The notes under the pieces: generated by a model | Seen by the model: the letters and a program-made list of their open reading frames with translations, nothing else | What the model was told of the DNA's origin: nothing | Database searches by the model: none | From: Apostichopus japonicus | Lineage: Eukaryota > Echinodermata > Holothuroidea > Aspidochirotida > Stichopodidae | Length of the DNA: 64,000 bases | NCBI RefSeq assembly: GCF_037975245.1 | Contig: NC_092577.1 | Span: 23,524,398-23,588,397 of the forward strand | Reading direction: 5' to 3' | Position numbers and translations under genes: made by a program | Shown here: piece after piece, positions 22,356-33,046 of the stretch | Layout of the letters: every line of letters starts with the position of its first letter | Numbering within the stretch: the stretch's first letter is position 1

Positions 22356-24156
22356 CTGCAAAAGATAGAATACAAATTTGGAAAACTTATCATAAAACTT
22401 ATCATAAAACTTGGAAAACTAGAGCAGGAGCAGGATGAATGTATTTTACTTTTAGTTCTACCTCAATGGAGCACTGGTCGTATTATACAGAAATTATTTG
22501 CTATTAGTATCCATAAGGGTACATGCAATTACTTTTTCCTCAGTAGTTTATACATTGAAATTGCCAAACTTGGAGACCAAATATATTACAAGTCTCATTA
22601 GGTGCATCTCATATTCAACATGACTATTGATCCAAAATGTAACTACATGCAGATCCAATTGCCCTTGTATCTGGTAGTGTATCATCTTTGTTTGTTTGAG
22701 TCTTCACTGAAATTTGGTATGATCTAAAAAACCGTAGTATAATTATTTCACAAGATGATTCACAGCAAGTTCAAAGCATGGTCAGATTATGCGAAGGTCA
22801 AGAATAACAAGCTACATATACGATAGGCTGTAATACACACTGCAATAGCTGCATGTACAGCAGCATATTTATCTAAAGTAGCCAGCTATAGGCATACACA
22901 AAGAAAACTGTTGGTGTGTAACTAGTTTTGTAAACTACATAATTTTCAAATCTTTCAAGGATCATTTGTGTGTATAGCCATAATGAAATATTAATCTACT
23001 TTGAGTATTTGCAGAATAGTCTGCAGCTGAAAGAAGACATAAAATGTGGCTGCACCATTGTCGAAATTCCTGTTTGCCAAGGATTAATGAACTCTATTTA
23101 GTACATGGTGTGTAAAACTGTGAAAGTCCAATAATTGCAATATTTGTCTGGAAATTCAGGTAGCGAGCTCACAATGCCGATATTAATAATTAATCAATGA
23201 TGGGCAATCTTAAAACAGAATCATACACGTCCTCCGAAATCACAAATTAATTCTAATCCAATTAACACCCACACAGTGTTCTCAGTCGACATATGTCACA
23301 GAATAGGTATAACGAAGATTCGATCACGTTGAGAGTAAAATAAAAAGCGTTGGAATTAGGTTCTCTTTGGAATATGGGCCTAGATTAAGTGTTTAGGGTT
23401 TGGATAAGTGATAACGGACATGTAGCTCTTACCGTAGCATTAATTTTCCCCAGTTTTCTCGGAATTTGAATGTCTTTGCAAAACCTGGTGATTTTTTTAG
23501 TTAATACTAGCACTGAATGAGAAGTTAAGCGTTTATTCGATTAAATATTTTGTGATTGTTCTGGTGGTGTAGGGTGGAATTGGTAAAACTGCACCCAATA
23601 AATAATAGGCCTACTCATAAAAGCAATTTACCTCGGCTTGGTGTAGCCGCTAACGTAATGTACAGTACCCAGCACTACTGTGTCTCTTAGTATTAGCCTA
23701 GACTTTCAAATTTGGTTCTTCAAGTACAGTAGAGGTTTACTTTCGAGTATATATCCAGATGAATTATGCTCATTTGTACTGTGTCTGAACATATTCGCGG
23801 TTCCGTGTATCAATTAAATTTCAATATTTGAATAGAGAAGGTTTTATTCCCTGAAAATTTATATCACAACAATTACCTACATACACATCTTGCATGCCGC
23901 CTACAGGTTCTTCAATACATATTCACACTTAGCATATAGCTTCGCAGTTGTTTGGGGCGTAGTATAGCCTATAATCCATAATAAAGCTAGGTAAGCCTAT
24001 GGGCACTAACCGAGTCACAGAAGCTAGGCCAAACCCAAACCTTTACTTTACTGTGATGTACTCCCAATCATTCATGAGACAACTGCTTACTTTTTTTGAA
24101 ATTTGCAGTAATGCACTTGCCTAATCATTTGTTTATGTGTGAAAAAGAAATCTTAC
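22356..24156 (-). other. Intron of about 1.8 kb
   Basis: This lies between the GTAAGA donor at 24156 and the TTTTGCAG acceptor at 22356 on the minus strand. The sequence is AT-rich and has no open reading frame or transposon terminus that I recognise. Confidence 0.5.
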
Positions 24157-24310
24157 CTTTTACATAAACGACACAGTCTGTCGCTGTGATGTTTCAGTAG
24201 GTGGTTGGCAAACTCCGCATGCGACGACTTCTTTCCAGCTTCACCATCTCCAGATGAAGTTTCAAATTCTTTCTTTTGTTGTACCCAATAAGGAAAAGAA
24301 TCTAAAAGGT
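24157..24310 (-). CDS. Upstream exon of the minus-strand gene, truncated by LINE B
   Basis: The minus-strand frame reads DSFPYWVQQKKEFETSS, then a Gly/Lys/Ser linker, then HAEFANHLLKHHSDRLCRLC. It ends with AAAAG at a consensus GTAAGA donor. The CRLC pair with preceding His residues could be part of a small zinc-binding unit, but that is inference. At 24310 the exon is interrupted by a minus-strand LINE B copy with a 15-bp target duplication. Sequence upstream of the insertion (24740-24880) has an AT-hook-like KRPRGRPPSG in a different frame, which may belong to an earlier exon. Confidence 0.55.
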
Positions 24311-24724
24311 TGCTTTTTACGTGCAAAGAAAACGGACACGGACCAAAGGTCAACAAAACCAAAAACAATCCCAGTCTGTTAAACAACCACCAAAACCCAA
24401 CAACAGAAACCTCTCACTAACCCACAAACGTATACAAAGCAGCGTTCAACGTAACGTGAAAAGGACACGGACCAAAAGGCCAACAGAACCAAAACAACAA
24501 AGCTCTACAAACCAGCCCCAAAAGGCCAACTCCAAACCACAAACAGAATCCCCTCCCAACCCATATTATGTAACGACCACACAAACCCCCCCCCCCCCCC
24601 ACACCAACAATTGACTCACTCCAATATTCATCCGGGGTACGCCGTCCCGATAGTAGACGACAGGCTTGCGCATTACCATGTGACATTTACAACACTTTTG
24701 ATTAGCATAGATGCAAGAAGATGC
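24311..24724 (-). mobile_element. LINE family B, 5'-truncated copy
   Basis: The minus-strand sequence contains the end of the B ORF2 (RKPVVYYRDGVPRMN) and the B 3' UTR, and ends GCACGTAAAAAGCA. It is flanked by the 15-bp direct repeat AAGAATCTAAAAGGT at 24296-24310 and 24725-24739, a clear target-site duplication. The insertion breaks an exon of the minus-strand gene. Confidence 0.88.
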
Positions 24725-24739
24725 AAGAATCTAAAAGGT

Positions 24740-24880
24740 ATACACTCTTGTGCCCTCACGTTTGGCCCGATCGAGACTATAAGCACGTTTCGCTGGAGGA
24801 TTACCACTCGGAGGTCTTCCTCTTGGTCTTTTAGGAGGAGGTGCACCCGCTCCAACACTCCATAGCTATAACGGACAGTG
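24740..24880 (-). other. Possible AT-hook coding segment
   Basis: The minus-strand frame contains PPPKRPRGRPPSG, a match to the AT-hook core (basic-GRP-basic). It is followed by a Lys/Arg-rich stretch, and a stop comes just before the LINE B target site. It is adjacent to the exon at 24157-24310 but in another reading frame, so an unseen intron or a frameshift would be needed to link them. DNA minor-groove binding is typical of AT-hooks. Assignment to the same gene is a guess. Confidence 0.3.
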
Positions 24881-24949
24881 TAGCCTGTCAGAAAATTATA
24901 TTATGCGAGACTGCATATACAGGTGCTGAGATGGGTACACCATAGTTGT

Positions 24950-25222
24950 GTGGGGTGGGGGGTTTGTGTGGTCCTTACATAATATGGGTTGGGGGTTTTC
25001 TGTTTGTGGTTGGCTTTTTGGGGCTGGTTTGTGGAGCTTTATTGTTTGGGTCCGTGTCCTTTTCACGTCACGTTAAACGCTATATTTTATACATTTGTGG
25101 GTTAGTGAGAGATTTCTGTTTGTGGGTTTTCAGTTGGGTTTTTGGTGGTTGTTAAACAGACTGGGATTGTTTTTGGTTTTGTTGACCTTTGGTCCGTGTC
25201 CGTTTCTTTGCACGTAAAAAGC
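24950..25222 (+). mobile_element. LINE B 3' tail with 11-bp target duplication
   Basis: A 5'-truncated LINE B 3' UTR ends CACGTAAAAAGC. It is flanked by ACCATAGTTGT at 24939-24949 and 25223-25233. It is inserted just upstream of another LINE B fragment and is probably nested within it. Confidence 0.86.
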
Positions 25223-25233
25223 ACCATAGTTGT

Positions 25234-25900
25234 ACACAGCGTATACACACTACTGGAGTGTCCCTTTGTCCGGTTGGTGTGGGATTGGTTTCACGCCTTC
25301 GTTATTGGTGTTATTGGTTGCACACAGTGAGCCATTAGTAGTGATTTTGTTTTGTATGGTTTGTTGCCCCCTGTGTGCCCAACCTGGGTTAGAGATCTTC
25401 TGTTGTTTGCCGCTGTCATCAGGAGACACATCTTGAACAGCCGCTGCCGCCTAGTTTTTGATGGGGACGTCTGGAGGGCGGAGGATGTTGTCCCCCTCGT
25501 GCAAAGTGACATCAGGTTGCGCATGGAGGCGGACCATGCACGGCTTCCCGACACTGCCTTTCGTAGACGCTGGCGCAAGCCTTTCGTCTACTATCGGGAC
25601 GGCGTTCCCCGGATGAAATTTGGAGTGAGTGAGTTGGTAGGTGCGGGGGCTGTGTGGTCGTTACATAATGTAGGTTGGTTTCATTTTTATCTTTGTGGTT
25701 TGGGGTTGGCTTTTTGGGGCCTGTTTGTAGTGTTTCATTTGTTTTGCTTCTGTTGGCCTTTGGGTCCGTGTCATTTTCGCGTCACGTTAAACGCTGCGTT
25801 AGTGAGAGATTGATGGGTTTCAGTTGTTGTTTTACAGACTGGGTTTCTTTGTTTTTGTTGACCTTTGGTCCGTGTCCGTTTTTCTTAGCACGTAAAAAGC
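25234..25900 (+). mobile_element. LINE B ORF2 C-terminus and 3' UTR
   Basis: Frames read HTLLECPFVRLVWDWFHAFV and then, after a stop at about 25328, the block at 25352-25813 with RRHILNSRCRLVFDGDVWRA. These align with the C-terminal region of LINE A ORF2 (KKLIWRNRCDVVFRGKFASW). The 3' UTR has GGTCCGTGTCCG and the end CACGTAAAAAGC at 25900. LINE B is thus a sister family of A in the Tx1 clade. The in-frame stop and missing upstream part make it inactive. Confidence 0.83.
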
Positions 25901-26029
25901 AAGAGTGTGTACGCATATCGGCTATCGAAACTTTTCGGCAACAGTTTTCCGAGCTTGGTAGTCCAATACCCGCGCGTGGGCAGTGAAGTAATTGTACGCC
26001 TCCCACCCAAAATCACGATATCTGGCCTT

Positions 26030-26360
26030 TAAAATTTTTCAACTAAAGCCTTCGATCGGGTAAACCATGCATATCTTACTAATGTTTAACAAAGGATGGG
26101 TTGCGTCACTAATCTAATTAACTGGGTTCAAATCCTGTACAACGATATTCAAGGTTGTATCAAACACAATGGTTATATTTCAGATACTTTTCATATTCAA
26201 AAAGGGGTTTGCCAGGGTTGTCCTATTTCTGCTATTTTATATGCATTATCTGCTGAACCATTTCATGACGCTATTTACAAAAGTAAGAGTATAGTTGGGA
26301 TTGAGTTTATGCATCATTAAGCTAAAATATTCGAACATGCAGAAGATACCACTTTCTTTC
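26030..26360 (+). pseudogene. LINE family C copy 1, reverse transcriptase 5' segment
   Basis: The sequence encodes AFDRVNHAYLTN, then INWVQILYNDIQGCIKHNGY, CQGCPISAILYALSAEPFHD and a degraded HAEDTTFF. These match the reverse transcriptase of family C copy 2 (60964-61280). The second catalytic motif has ED in place of DD. The sequence is cut off at 26360 by the 23.1-kb TU-like element. Its continuation, TTTCTTTCTGTCTGATACT, is found at 49462 onward after that element. Confidence 0.85.
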
Positions 26361-26550
26361 GTGACCGGACAAATACCCCCCAGACGATTACCACCCGGAC
26401 AGATACCCCCCGGACAAATACCATCCCGGACAGATACCCCCCGGACAAAAAACACCCGGACAAGTACCCACCCGGACAACTACCCCCGAACGAATACCCC
26501 CTAGACAATTACCCCCGGATAAATACCCCCGGACGAATATACCCCTGGAC
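26361..26550 (+). repeat. Left inverted terminal array of the TU-like element
   Basis: About 12 units of a 15-16 bp repeat (CCGGACAAATACCCCC and variants with CAGATACC, CAACTACC, CGAATACC) run from the terminus inward. Decay increases inward. The 26295-26504 open frame across it is not a gene. Confidence 0.9.
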
Positions 26551-26950
26551 ATATGCCGTTAACTATAGGAGACTTCCCGCGAGCCTCAACATATACCCTG
26601 GTCCCTCGGGGAACTCCGAGAGCATATTTACAATTGGGTCAGGGTGACGGTTAAACTGGCACCACTAGGGTCGTCGTGTGTCCTGGCCCTTATAACCTCC
26701 TCCCGACTTTTAAAAAGATTCGAGCTTTTCATATATGAGCCCCCAAAACTCCTGGATAGGGTTTGACAATGAACCGAGGCCCGGGGGTTGGGTTGGGAAT
26801 TGCTCACTGCTGGTAGTAACTATTAATTTACTATTTTTTATAGTGACACTGTTCTGTATTATTAATCTCCGAACAGTTCCGGCTTATTGCGACTTACCAT
26901 TTTCAAGTTTTCTTCTGAGTAATTTTACTTGATGATTTGTTATGTTATGT
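26551..26950. other. Inner part of the TU-like element, no gene recognised
   Basis: Non-repetitive sequence between the left terminal array and a SINE. A short frame at 26735-26932 has a hydrophobic stretch but no other support. It could be original TU-like inner-domain DNA. Confidence 0.4.
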
Positions 26951-26954
26951 TAGT

Positions 26955-27180
26955 TTTTCTATAGCGCTTTATATGGCACACCCAACTCATAGCACTTTGA
27001 ATCCTTGGTCATCAGGCTGGCTGCTGAGAATCCAGCGTACACACCTTACTTACCTCAGGTACCCATTTATACACCTGGATGGAGAGGGGCAGTCGAGAAA
27101 AAATGCCTTGCCCAAGGACACAACATAACAGGATTATATATAAAACCAAAGCATTAGCCACTCGGCCTCCACGCTCCTCT
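26955..27180 (-). repeat. tRNA-derived SINE, copy 1
   Basis: The minus strand carries a degraded tRNA-like head (GGAGGCCGAGTGGCTAATGC, an A-box). It is followed by TTGTGTCCTTGGGCAAGGC and CCAGGTGTATAAATGGGTAC, a body shared with the SINE at 49700-50020. A tail with AAAGCGCTATAGAAAAAC resembles the 3' end of L2/CR1-type LINEs, a likely retrotransposition partner. Confidence 0.72.
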
Positions 27181-27239
27181 TGTTTTGCTTATTCTAAGCT
27201 ATTTTTTCCTGTGAGTGCACGCCATTTTACATAACAAAC

Positions 27240-28375
27240 AATTAATATTTATATAGCGCTATTCCATCTAGATCATAGCGCTTGTGACACAGACACAAAT
27301 TAGCATGGAAATAGGTGAGTCTTAAGATTACTAGGAGAGATATTGTCAGTTTCTCTTATAGTACGAGGGAGATTGTTCCATGGCTGTGGACCGGCTGCAC
27401 TGAACGATTTCTGACCCAAGACCTTGTTCGTTCTAGGAACATTCAAGCGGGTTATGTCATAAGTAGAGCGGAGAGTTCTTTGAGGAGTATATGGTGACAG
27501 TAGATTGGATAAATAAACAGGTGCAGTATTGTTCATGGATTTAAAGACAGACAGAGTTTAAACTGAAATCTTTTCCCTTATTGACAGCCAGTGTAAGTGT
27601 TGGAGGAATGTGATCTCTGTTGGATATGGAACATACCAACCGGGCAGCATTGTTCTGCAATCTTTGAACTCTGTCCAATTCATGTTCCACCAAAAAGAAG
27701 AAGAGTTCCATAGTCGAGACGAGAGATGACTAAAGCCCTGACGACATGATGGAGAGTTTCTTTAGCAAGATATCTTCTTTATTCTCCGGATGTTTCTTAA
27801 CTGGAAATGTGTTGATTGATAGAGGCTAAATATTTGTTTAGTCATAGTCATAGCCTTGTGGCAGTCCATACTCTAAATCAACAGGATCAGAGTAGTTGTT
27901 GCCAATGGAAACACGGCTTTGTCTATCAGACAGGTACGATTTGAACCATTGGAGGGCAATCCCTGATATTGCCAACTCTGTATTCATCCTCTTAAGCAGT
28001 ACATCATGGTCTAGTGTCAAAGGCGGCGGACAAGTCCAATAACGCCAGTAAAACAACATGAGACTTGTCCATCGCCTTAAGTACATCATCTTTAACCCGC
28101 AAGAGTGCTGTCTCAGTACTGTTATGTGTCTTATATGCAGACTGGCACAGCTCGTCGAGATTGTGCAGAGACATGTGTTGTTTCAACTGTGTGGCAACAG
28201 CTTTTTCAATGAGCTTTGCCACAAATCTGATATTTCATACAGGACGATAACTACTTAAAGCATTGTGATCCAAGGAATGTTTTTTCAAAATTGGCGATAT
28301 TATGCCTTGACCAAGAGAATTTGGAAAAATGCCGGATGAGAGAGATGATTGAGGTAAGTGCAGGCAACATGATGT
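27240..28375 (-). pseudogene. LINE family D (CR1/L2 group), reverse transcriptase and 3' end
   Basis: On the minus strand the sequence reads the RT fingers and palm start (LIEKAVATQL, QSAYKTHNSTETALLRVKDD, LLALLDLSAAFDT). It jumps after LEYGLPQG to the C-terminal region, so the block with the second pair of catalytic aspartates is deleted. The C-terminus contains RTLRSTYDI, FSAAGPQPWNNLP and the tail region near 27300. The 3' end has AGCGCTATATAAATATTAAT, typical of L2/CR1-like LINEs. Several frameshifts are present. LINE A (28376-34187) separates it from its upstream half. Confidence 0.82.
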
Positions 28376-28540
28376 GCTTTTTATGTGATCCCCCATGCGG
28401 AATACAAAACGTCACGGCCAAACGGCACTACCGAACCATCCCATTCTGAAAAACGAAACTCAGGTCAAGCGAGCCCAAAAAAATACGCCCGCCGACCTGC
28501 AGCGACAAAAAACGCCCAACCCCCCCCCCCGCAGAAACAT

Positions 28541-29446
28541 TCAAAAAACTACAAAAGGACGACCCGCACGCAGCGAAACGAAAAACCCCTCCCCAGCACA
28601 CCAGCGTCCAAAAAAGGCAGCCCCAGATAAACGGCGAAAATCGCCTTGAACTTGAAGGCGAATGTCCGACTTCACCGCCTCTAGGACTGCCTGCCAACTG
28701 GCAACCTTCCCCCTAAAAACCACATCACATCTATTCCGCCAAACACGTTTTTTCACAATAGAGCAAACCAAGCAGACGGCAGAATGACGTCCCTGTACAA
28801 AAATTGCATTCAAGGCCCTATCCCGCAACGAACTGTGAACGAGGGCCGGCTGTGACAGGTCAACAGGGGGCAACTCAATCAGAGCGGAGCAAATGACACG
28901 CACCGCCCTGTTTGGAGTACTACTATGCGGTTCTCTGTTGCTAAACAGCGCCGGGACCCATCGACGCAGGTGCAAACCGCCCCAAAGACGTAAAAAATAT
29001 GAACAAGGCAACCCTGGGTCAGTCACCGCTACAAACAATTGTTTAAATAACAAAGAGGTTAATTTACTTCCCAGATGAACCACCCCTAGTCCCCCCTTCT
29101 CCAGTTTTTGGTACAATACCGCCCTCTTAACAAGCTCTGTACCACCCGACCAAATGAATGAAAATATCGCTCTCTCCAACCGCACCAGGACGCGACGCGG
29201 AATTGGGTACACCGCGCCCGGGTACCACAAGATTGGCGAAACAAAACGATTAATAACGGTGACTTTCCCCAAGATCGAAAGCCAGCGGGTGCCAAAAGTT
29301 TCGAGCCTGCTCTCAAATACCTCAGCCCTCTCGTTCCAGGTGACATCACAAGGTGCATCGTAGCCGAACCCATATACCATTAATTTTGATATTCTGATCC
29401 GACCACGCCGCACCGAATGGTAAATCTCTGTATCTCCAGCTACCAA
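28541..29446 (-). pseudogene. LINE A copy ORF2, C-terminal portion
   Basis: Open for 301 codons, it matches ORF2 after the reverse transcriptase palm. It includes GTRWLSILGKVTVINRFVSP and the region with VPALFSNREPHSS. Relative to the intact copy, an in-frame deletion after FVQGRH removes about 125 residues including the Cys/His motif. The last part (KKRVWRNRCDVVFRG) is retained. Confidence 0.82.
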
Positions 29447-29473
29447 GACGAAGGCCCTTTGTCTTTCCCGGAT

Positions 29474-31450
29474 TCAACTTCGCCCCGGTAGCTCTCTCAA
29501 AGATACATACATCCTGCGAGAGGGCACGAAAGGAGCCCAGACTCGAAACAACACACGTGACGCATATTGAGTACATTTCACTTTGGCACCCCCTGGCACA
29601 ACGAATGGGGCAAGTCTGGAGTCCCTTTCCAAAAGACGAGAGAGCGACTCGCTAAACAAAACATAAAGTAATGGAGACAGAGGGCACCCTTGGCGCACCC
29701 CCCTCTCTACGTCAAAAACCTCCGAACAAAACCCATTTACGATTACAGAACTAACACTTTCCTGATACAAAACAGAAATCCATTTACGAAAATTTGGATC
29801 CATCTTAAACGTCTCCAAAACCTTCATTAAAAAACCGCGATCCACCATGTCAAAGGCCTTCTGCTGGTCAAGAGACACCAATGCACATGGCAGATCACGC
29901 TCAATAACAAATTCGGTCAAGTCGCGCATCAACCACAAGTTCTGCTGGATGCAATGACCCTTCACTGCACAAGTCTGGAGATCACCCACAAGATGCGGCA
30001 TAGCCAGTGCAAGGCGGTTGCACAAAGCCTTTGCCAGCAACTTGTAGTCCACATTTAACAAGGTGAACGGACGCTTGTTATGAGGATTCAAGGGGTCCCC
30101 AGACTTGGGCAGCAAAGTAATCATGCCCAGACGTTGACTTTGGTTTAACAGTCCGTTGTGGAAGGCGTCTTCGAAGACGGCTCTGATGTCGGGTCCTATT
30201 ATTGCCCAGAAGGCCCGGTAGAACTCCCTCGGAAGCCCGTCCGAACCCGGGGACTTCCCATTCTTCATCTTCGAAAGCGCCTTCCAAAGCTCAACAGTGG
30301 TTATTCCGCCCCCCAAAATATCATTGACATCGTGGGGAACGGTTTTTAACGTTCCCCGCAACAAATCGGCCTGTGCCGACATTGCCACGCGTAAACAAAC
30401 TCGAATAATAATCTTTATATACGGGAACAATGCCGTGAGGGTCACTAACCACGGTCCCATCAGAGTAGCGCGCACAGATGGGACGCGTCGGTCACCCGCC
30501 GATGAGCTTACGGACTGATAAAACCTCAGTGATGGGCGCTCCTCTGCTTCCACCGATTCGACACGGGCCCTGACGCGGGCACCGTGGTACTTTTCATCTA
30601 GATATGTCTGCAAAGCGATGACAGCCGAAGAGTCGCCAAACCTGACCTCCGCGCACAGCTTCGAGAATTTTTGTCTTCGACGCCGTGCGCGGGTCACGCA
30701 ATACTGAATTGCGTAGCGTTTGATGCGCAACTTGACAACATCCCACCACTGGGATGTAGAGGCAAAGGCCGGCTTCAATGTTTGCCATCCTTTGTACCTG
30801 GTCTCGAAACCTTGGCGGAACTCTGCCTCGCCAAGAATCCGACAGTTAAGCTTCCATAGGCCCCGCCCGATCGGGAAAATGGAAGGCAAAACAAAACGTG
30901 CTACTACAGTGTCATGGTCAGAGAGCGGACAGCTGAGCGTCTCGCAACACGAAAATTTAAAACTTACGGGCGCATACACTCGATCTATCCTGGAGGCATC
31001 TTCTCCGTTAGGCCTCATCCACGTATACACCGTACTACACGGGTGCATATGCCTCCAGACATCGGGTAAATGGTGTGCCAAAGTGAATCTGTCCAATTCT
31101 GTGATCCCAGCGTCAGGACTAGCAGACACAGACGCCCCGAGTCTGTCAAGACCCGAGTCTGGGACACAGTTAAAGTCTCCGACCATGACACATGGTGCAC
31201 TACCAGGAACAGAGGAAGGTAGCGTGTTAAAAAATTCTCGTCTAGCAGAAGGCCGATTGGGAGCACACACATTGCAAAGGGAGATGTTACCCTGTGGATA
31301 CTTGAATAGAATGCAAACCAATCGGCCCTCGTGATCCGTCTCCACCCTAGTGGCACAACCCGCCTGACGAGCTGACAGTGCCACAGGATGAAGACGAACC
31401 AAACGAAGCATGCAGCTCATCACCCCACTCATAAGCCCATAGAGGGACAT
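29474..31450 (-). pseudogene. LINE A copy ORF2, endonuclease and reverse transcriptase
   Basis: Open for about 658 codons on the minus strand. It keeps VMVGDFNCVPDS and LSDHDTVVA of the endonuclease and KNGKSPGSDGLPREF, SLDQQKAFDMVDR and RQGCPLSPLLYVL of the reverse transcriptase. The catalytic YADD is damaged: the sequence reads QYASRV, with a short deletion near 29560. An N-terminal frameshift near 31460 separates the QE region (31347-31544). A frame disruption in the middle (KIIIRVCLRVAM) replaces the normal sequence. It is long but catalytically dead. Confidence 0.85.
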
Positions 31451-31876
31451 CTTCTTCCAAAATATGTGTCTCTTGTGTTTGTGTTTCTAAGTGGCTATGT
31501 GTTTCTAAGTGGCAACTGAAAGTGTATGGGCCATGAGAGGGCAATGGGGCAAAACTACGACGACGACGATTCCGTAAGCTTCAAGCGCGCCCTAGACGAC
31601 ATATCGTCGTCCGAATCGTCACTTGAAGCCGACCTTTTAAAGAGGTTATGAAATGGAAAAAAAATTCTTTCTCATCGTATTCTGTATACTCGTAGCTTTC
31701 CAATGATACCCAATTTGTGTAAATCGAAGCTTGCATCCTCGAGGAATAAACGATCAAAAATTCGAGGGTAATAACAACTTCCGAAAAATTGTTGCACTGT
31801 TGCAGCGCTCCGTAGTAATTGAGATTTGGTGTTTGGAGTTTTGTTTTTACGTAAATTTATCTCGTTACTGTTAAAT

Positions 31877-31975
31877 ATGCCGAGCCGATATGTGGTATCA
31901 GGTTGCTCCACCACAAGTAAAGACGGATTTCTACTGCAAGCTTTTCCAAAAGATGACAGAAATCGAAGAATTTGA
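31877..31975 (+). pseudogene. THAP zinc-finger fragment in the Kolobok element
   Basis: ATG 31877 starts MPSRYVVSGCSTTS, followed by KDGFLLQAFPKDDRNRRI and a stop at 31975. THAP domains begin with M-P-x-x-C near residue 5, then a second Cys near residue 10, and have FPKD-x-x-x-R after about 23 residues. Here residue 5 is Tyr in place of the metal-binding Cys, consistent with one G-to-A change. The stop replaces the expected Trp position by frame loss. THAP domains bind transposon ends in Kolobok and P elements. Confidence 0.75.
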
Positions 31976-33005
31976 ACAGGACTCGCTCAAAACACTACAC
32001 ATACACAACGTTATGAGTGCCTGTAGGCCTATACTGTTGCCAAATTACTTGTTATGACCATAGCCTAGGCCTCCTTGATACAGCAAATGACGATTTTTTG
32101 TTGGTTACCTAATATTTTGCACAAAACTTAAAGCCACCTGGTTTTAGAACAATCAATTCTAGATCTGCAAGTTTTCTTTTGTGGTAAAACTGGCGTTGTG
32201 TTGTGATTTTACGTAACAGTTGGATGATACAATTACACGGGCTAGCCTGTTATACAACGTCTATTAGTTAGGTCTAGGGCAATGTTACCAGTACTACTTT
32301 AGGGTTGCACTGTAACAGAATGTCACATTTTCCTTGCACTGTAAGACACAAAATTCTAGAAGCTTCGCTACAAAGTTAAGTAGCAGGATCATCGACATTC
32401 GAGATAATTTAAATCATTTGAAGGTCTTAATAACGGTGGTTTTGTTTATGCTCAACCGACCAGTCTCGGTTTAGGGTCGTCGAACCGTTCTGCTCGGGGA
32501 CTTCGCACGGCAGCGACGCGTCTCGGCCATCGGGATCGTTTTACAATTCTTCTGCAAGGGGCTCAATTGATAGGGAAAAACACCGCTATTATCTTCATCA
32601 CCCTCAAAACTATTTCCTCCTCTTCTTCCTCAAGAAAATAATTTTAGTCAAAGCTTACGAATGTCCTGAGAGGTGAAGTCCTATTTCCTCGGAATCGGAA
32701 GATTCGGGAGAAGACAATTGATGAGAAGAGTGCTGTGGTTACATGTTGTAAACTGTATAACGTCGTATCGATAAACAGCGGGGAGTCGGCTTTGGCTGAA
32801 ATGGTTCCTTTGATGACGTCAGATGAACTGCGGTGGGCAGCTTTGCTTTTTTTACGAGTGGCAGCTCGAGAGGTCTCTAGGGAATACTTTGACAGCGAAT
32901 TTCTGGCGTTTGAAGCCGTATTTACGGAAATTTGTGCATGGGTGGTGTTGTAGTAATGTAGATAAACCATTCTAAGACATGACAAATTTTCATTTCATAA
33001 CCTCT
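31976..33005. other. Interior of the Kolobok element without recognised coding sequence
   Basis: A minus-strand frame at 32644-32985 is open for 113 codons but has no recognisable motif and overlaps the right terminus, so it is probably not a gene. The rest is AT-rich. Confidence 0.45.
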
Positions 33006-33046
33006 TTAAGAGAGGGCTCCCCCATTTCGTCGTACCAGCTCGCTGA

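Larger units (their letters stand above)
31641..33005. mobile_element. Kolobok-like DNA transposon with TTAA duplication
   Basis: The 1365-bp element has inverted termini AGAGGTTATGAAATGGAAA (left) and AGAGGTTATGAAATGAAAA (right, complementary strand), matching over at least 15 bases. It is flanked by TTAA at 31637-31640 and 33006-33009. It sits in ORF1 of the LINE A copy. It contains an N-terminal THAP-domain fragment (31877-31975, plus strand). TTAA targets with a THAP-encoding gene point to the Kolobok superfamily; piggyBac also uses TTAA but carries no THAP. Transposase core motifs were not found, so this is a non-autonomous or deleted copy. Confidence 0.86.

Noticed and set aside
24740-25910. 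Target duplication of the outer LINE B copy (AAGAGTGT at 25901 and ACACTCTT at 24731)
   Set aside because: The two are inverted, not direct, so they cannot be a target duplication; probably chance.
32644-32985. A 113-codon minus-strand frame in the Kolobok element
   Set aside because: It overlaps the terminal inverted repeat and shows no transposase motif.
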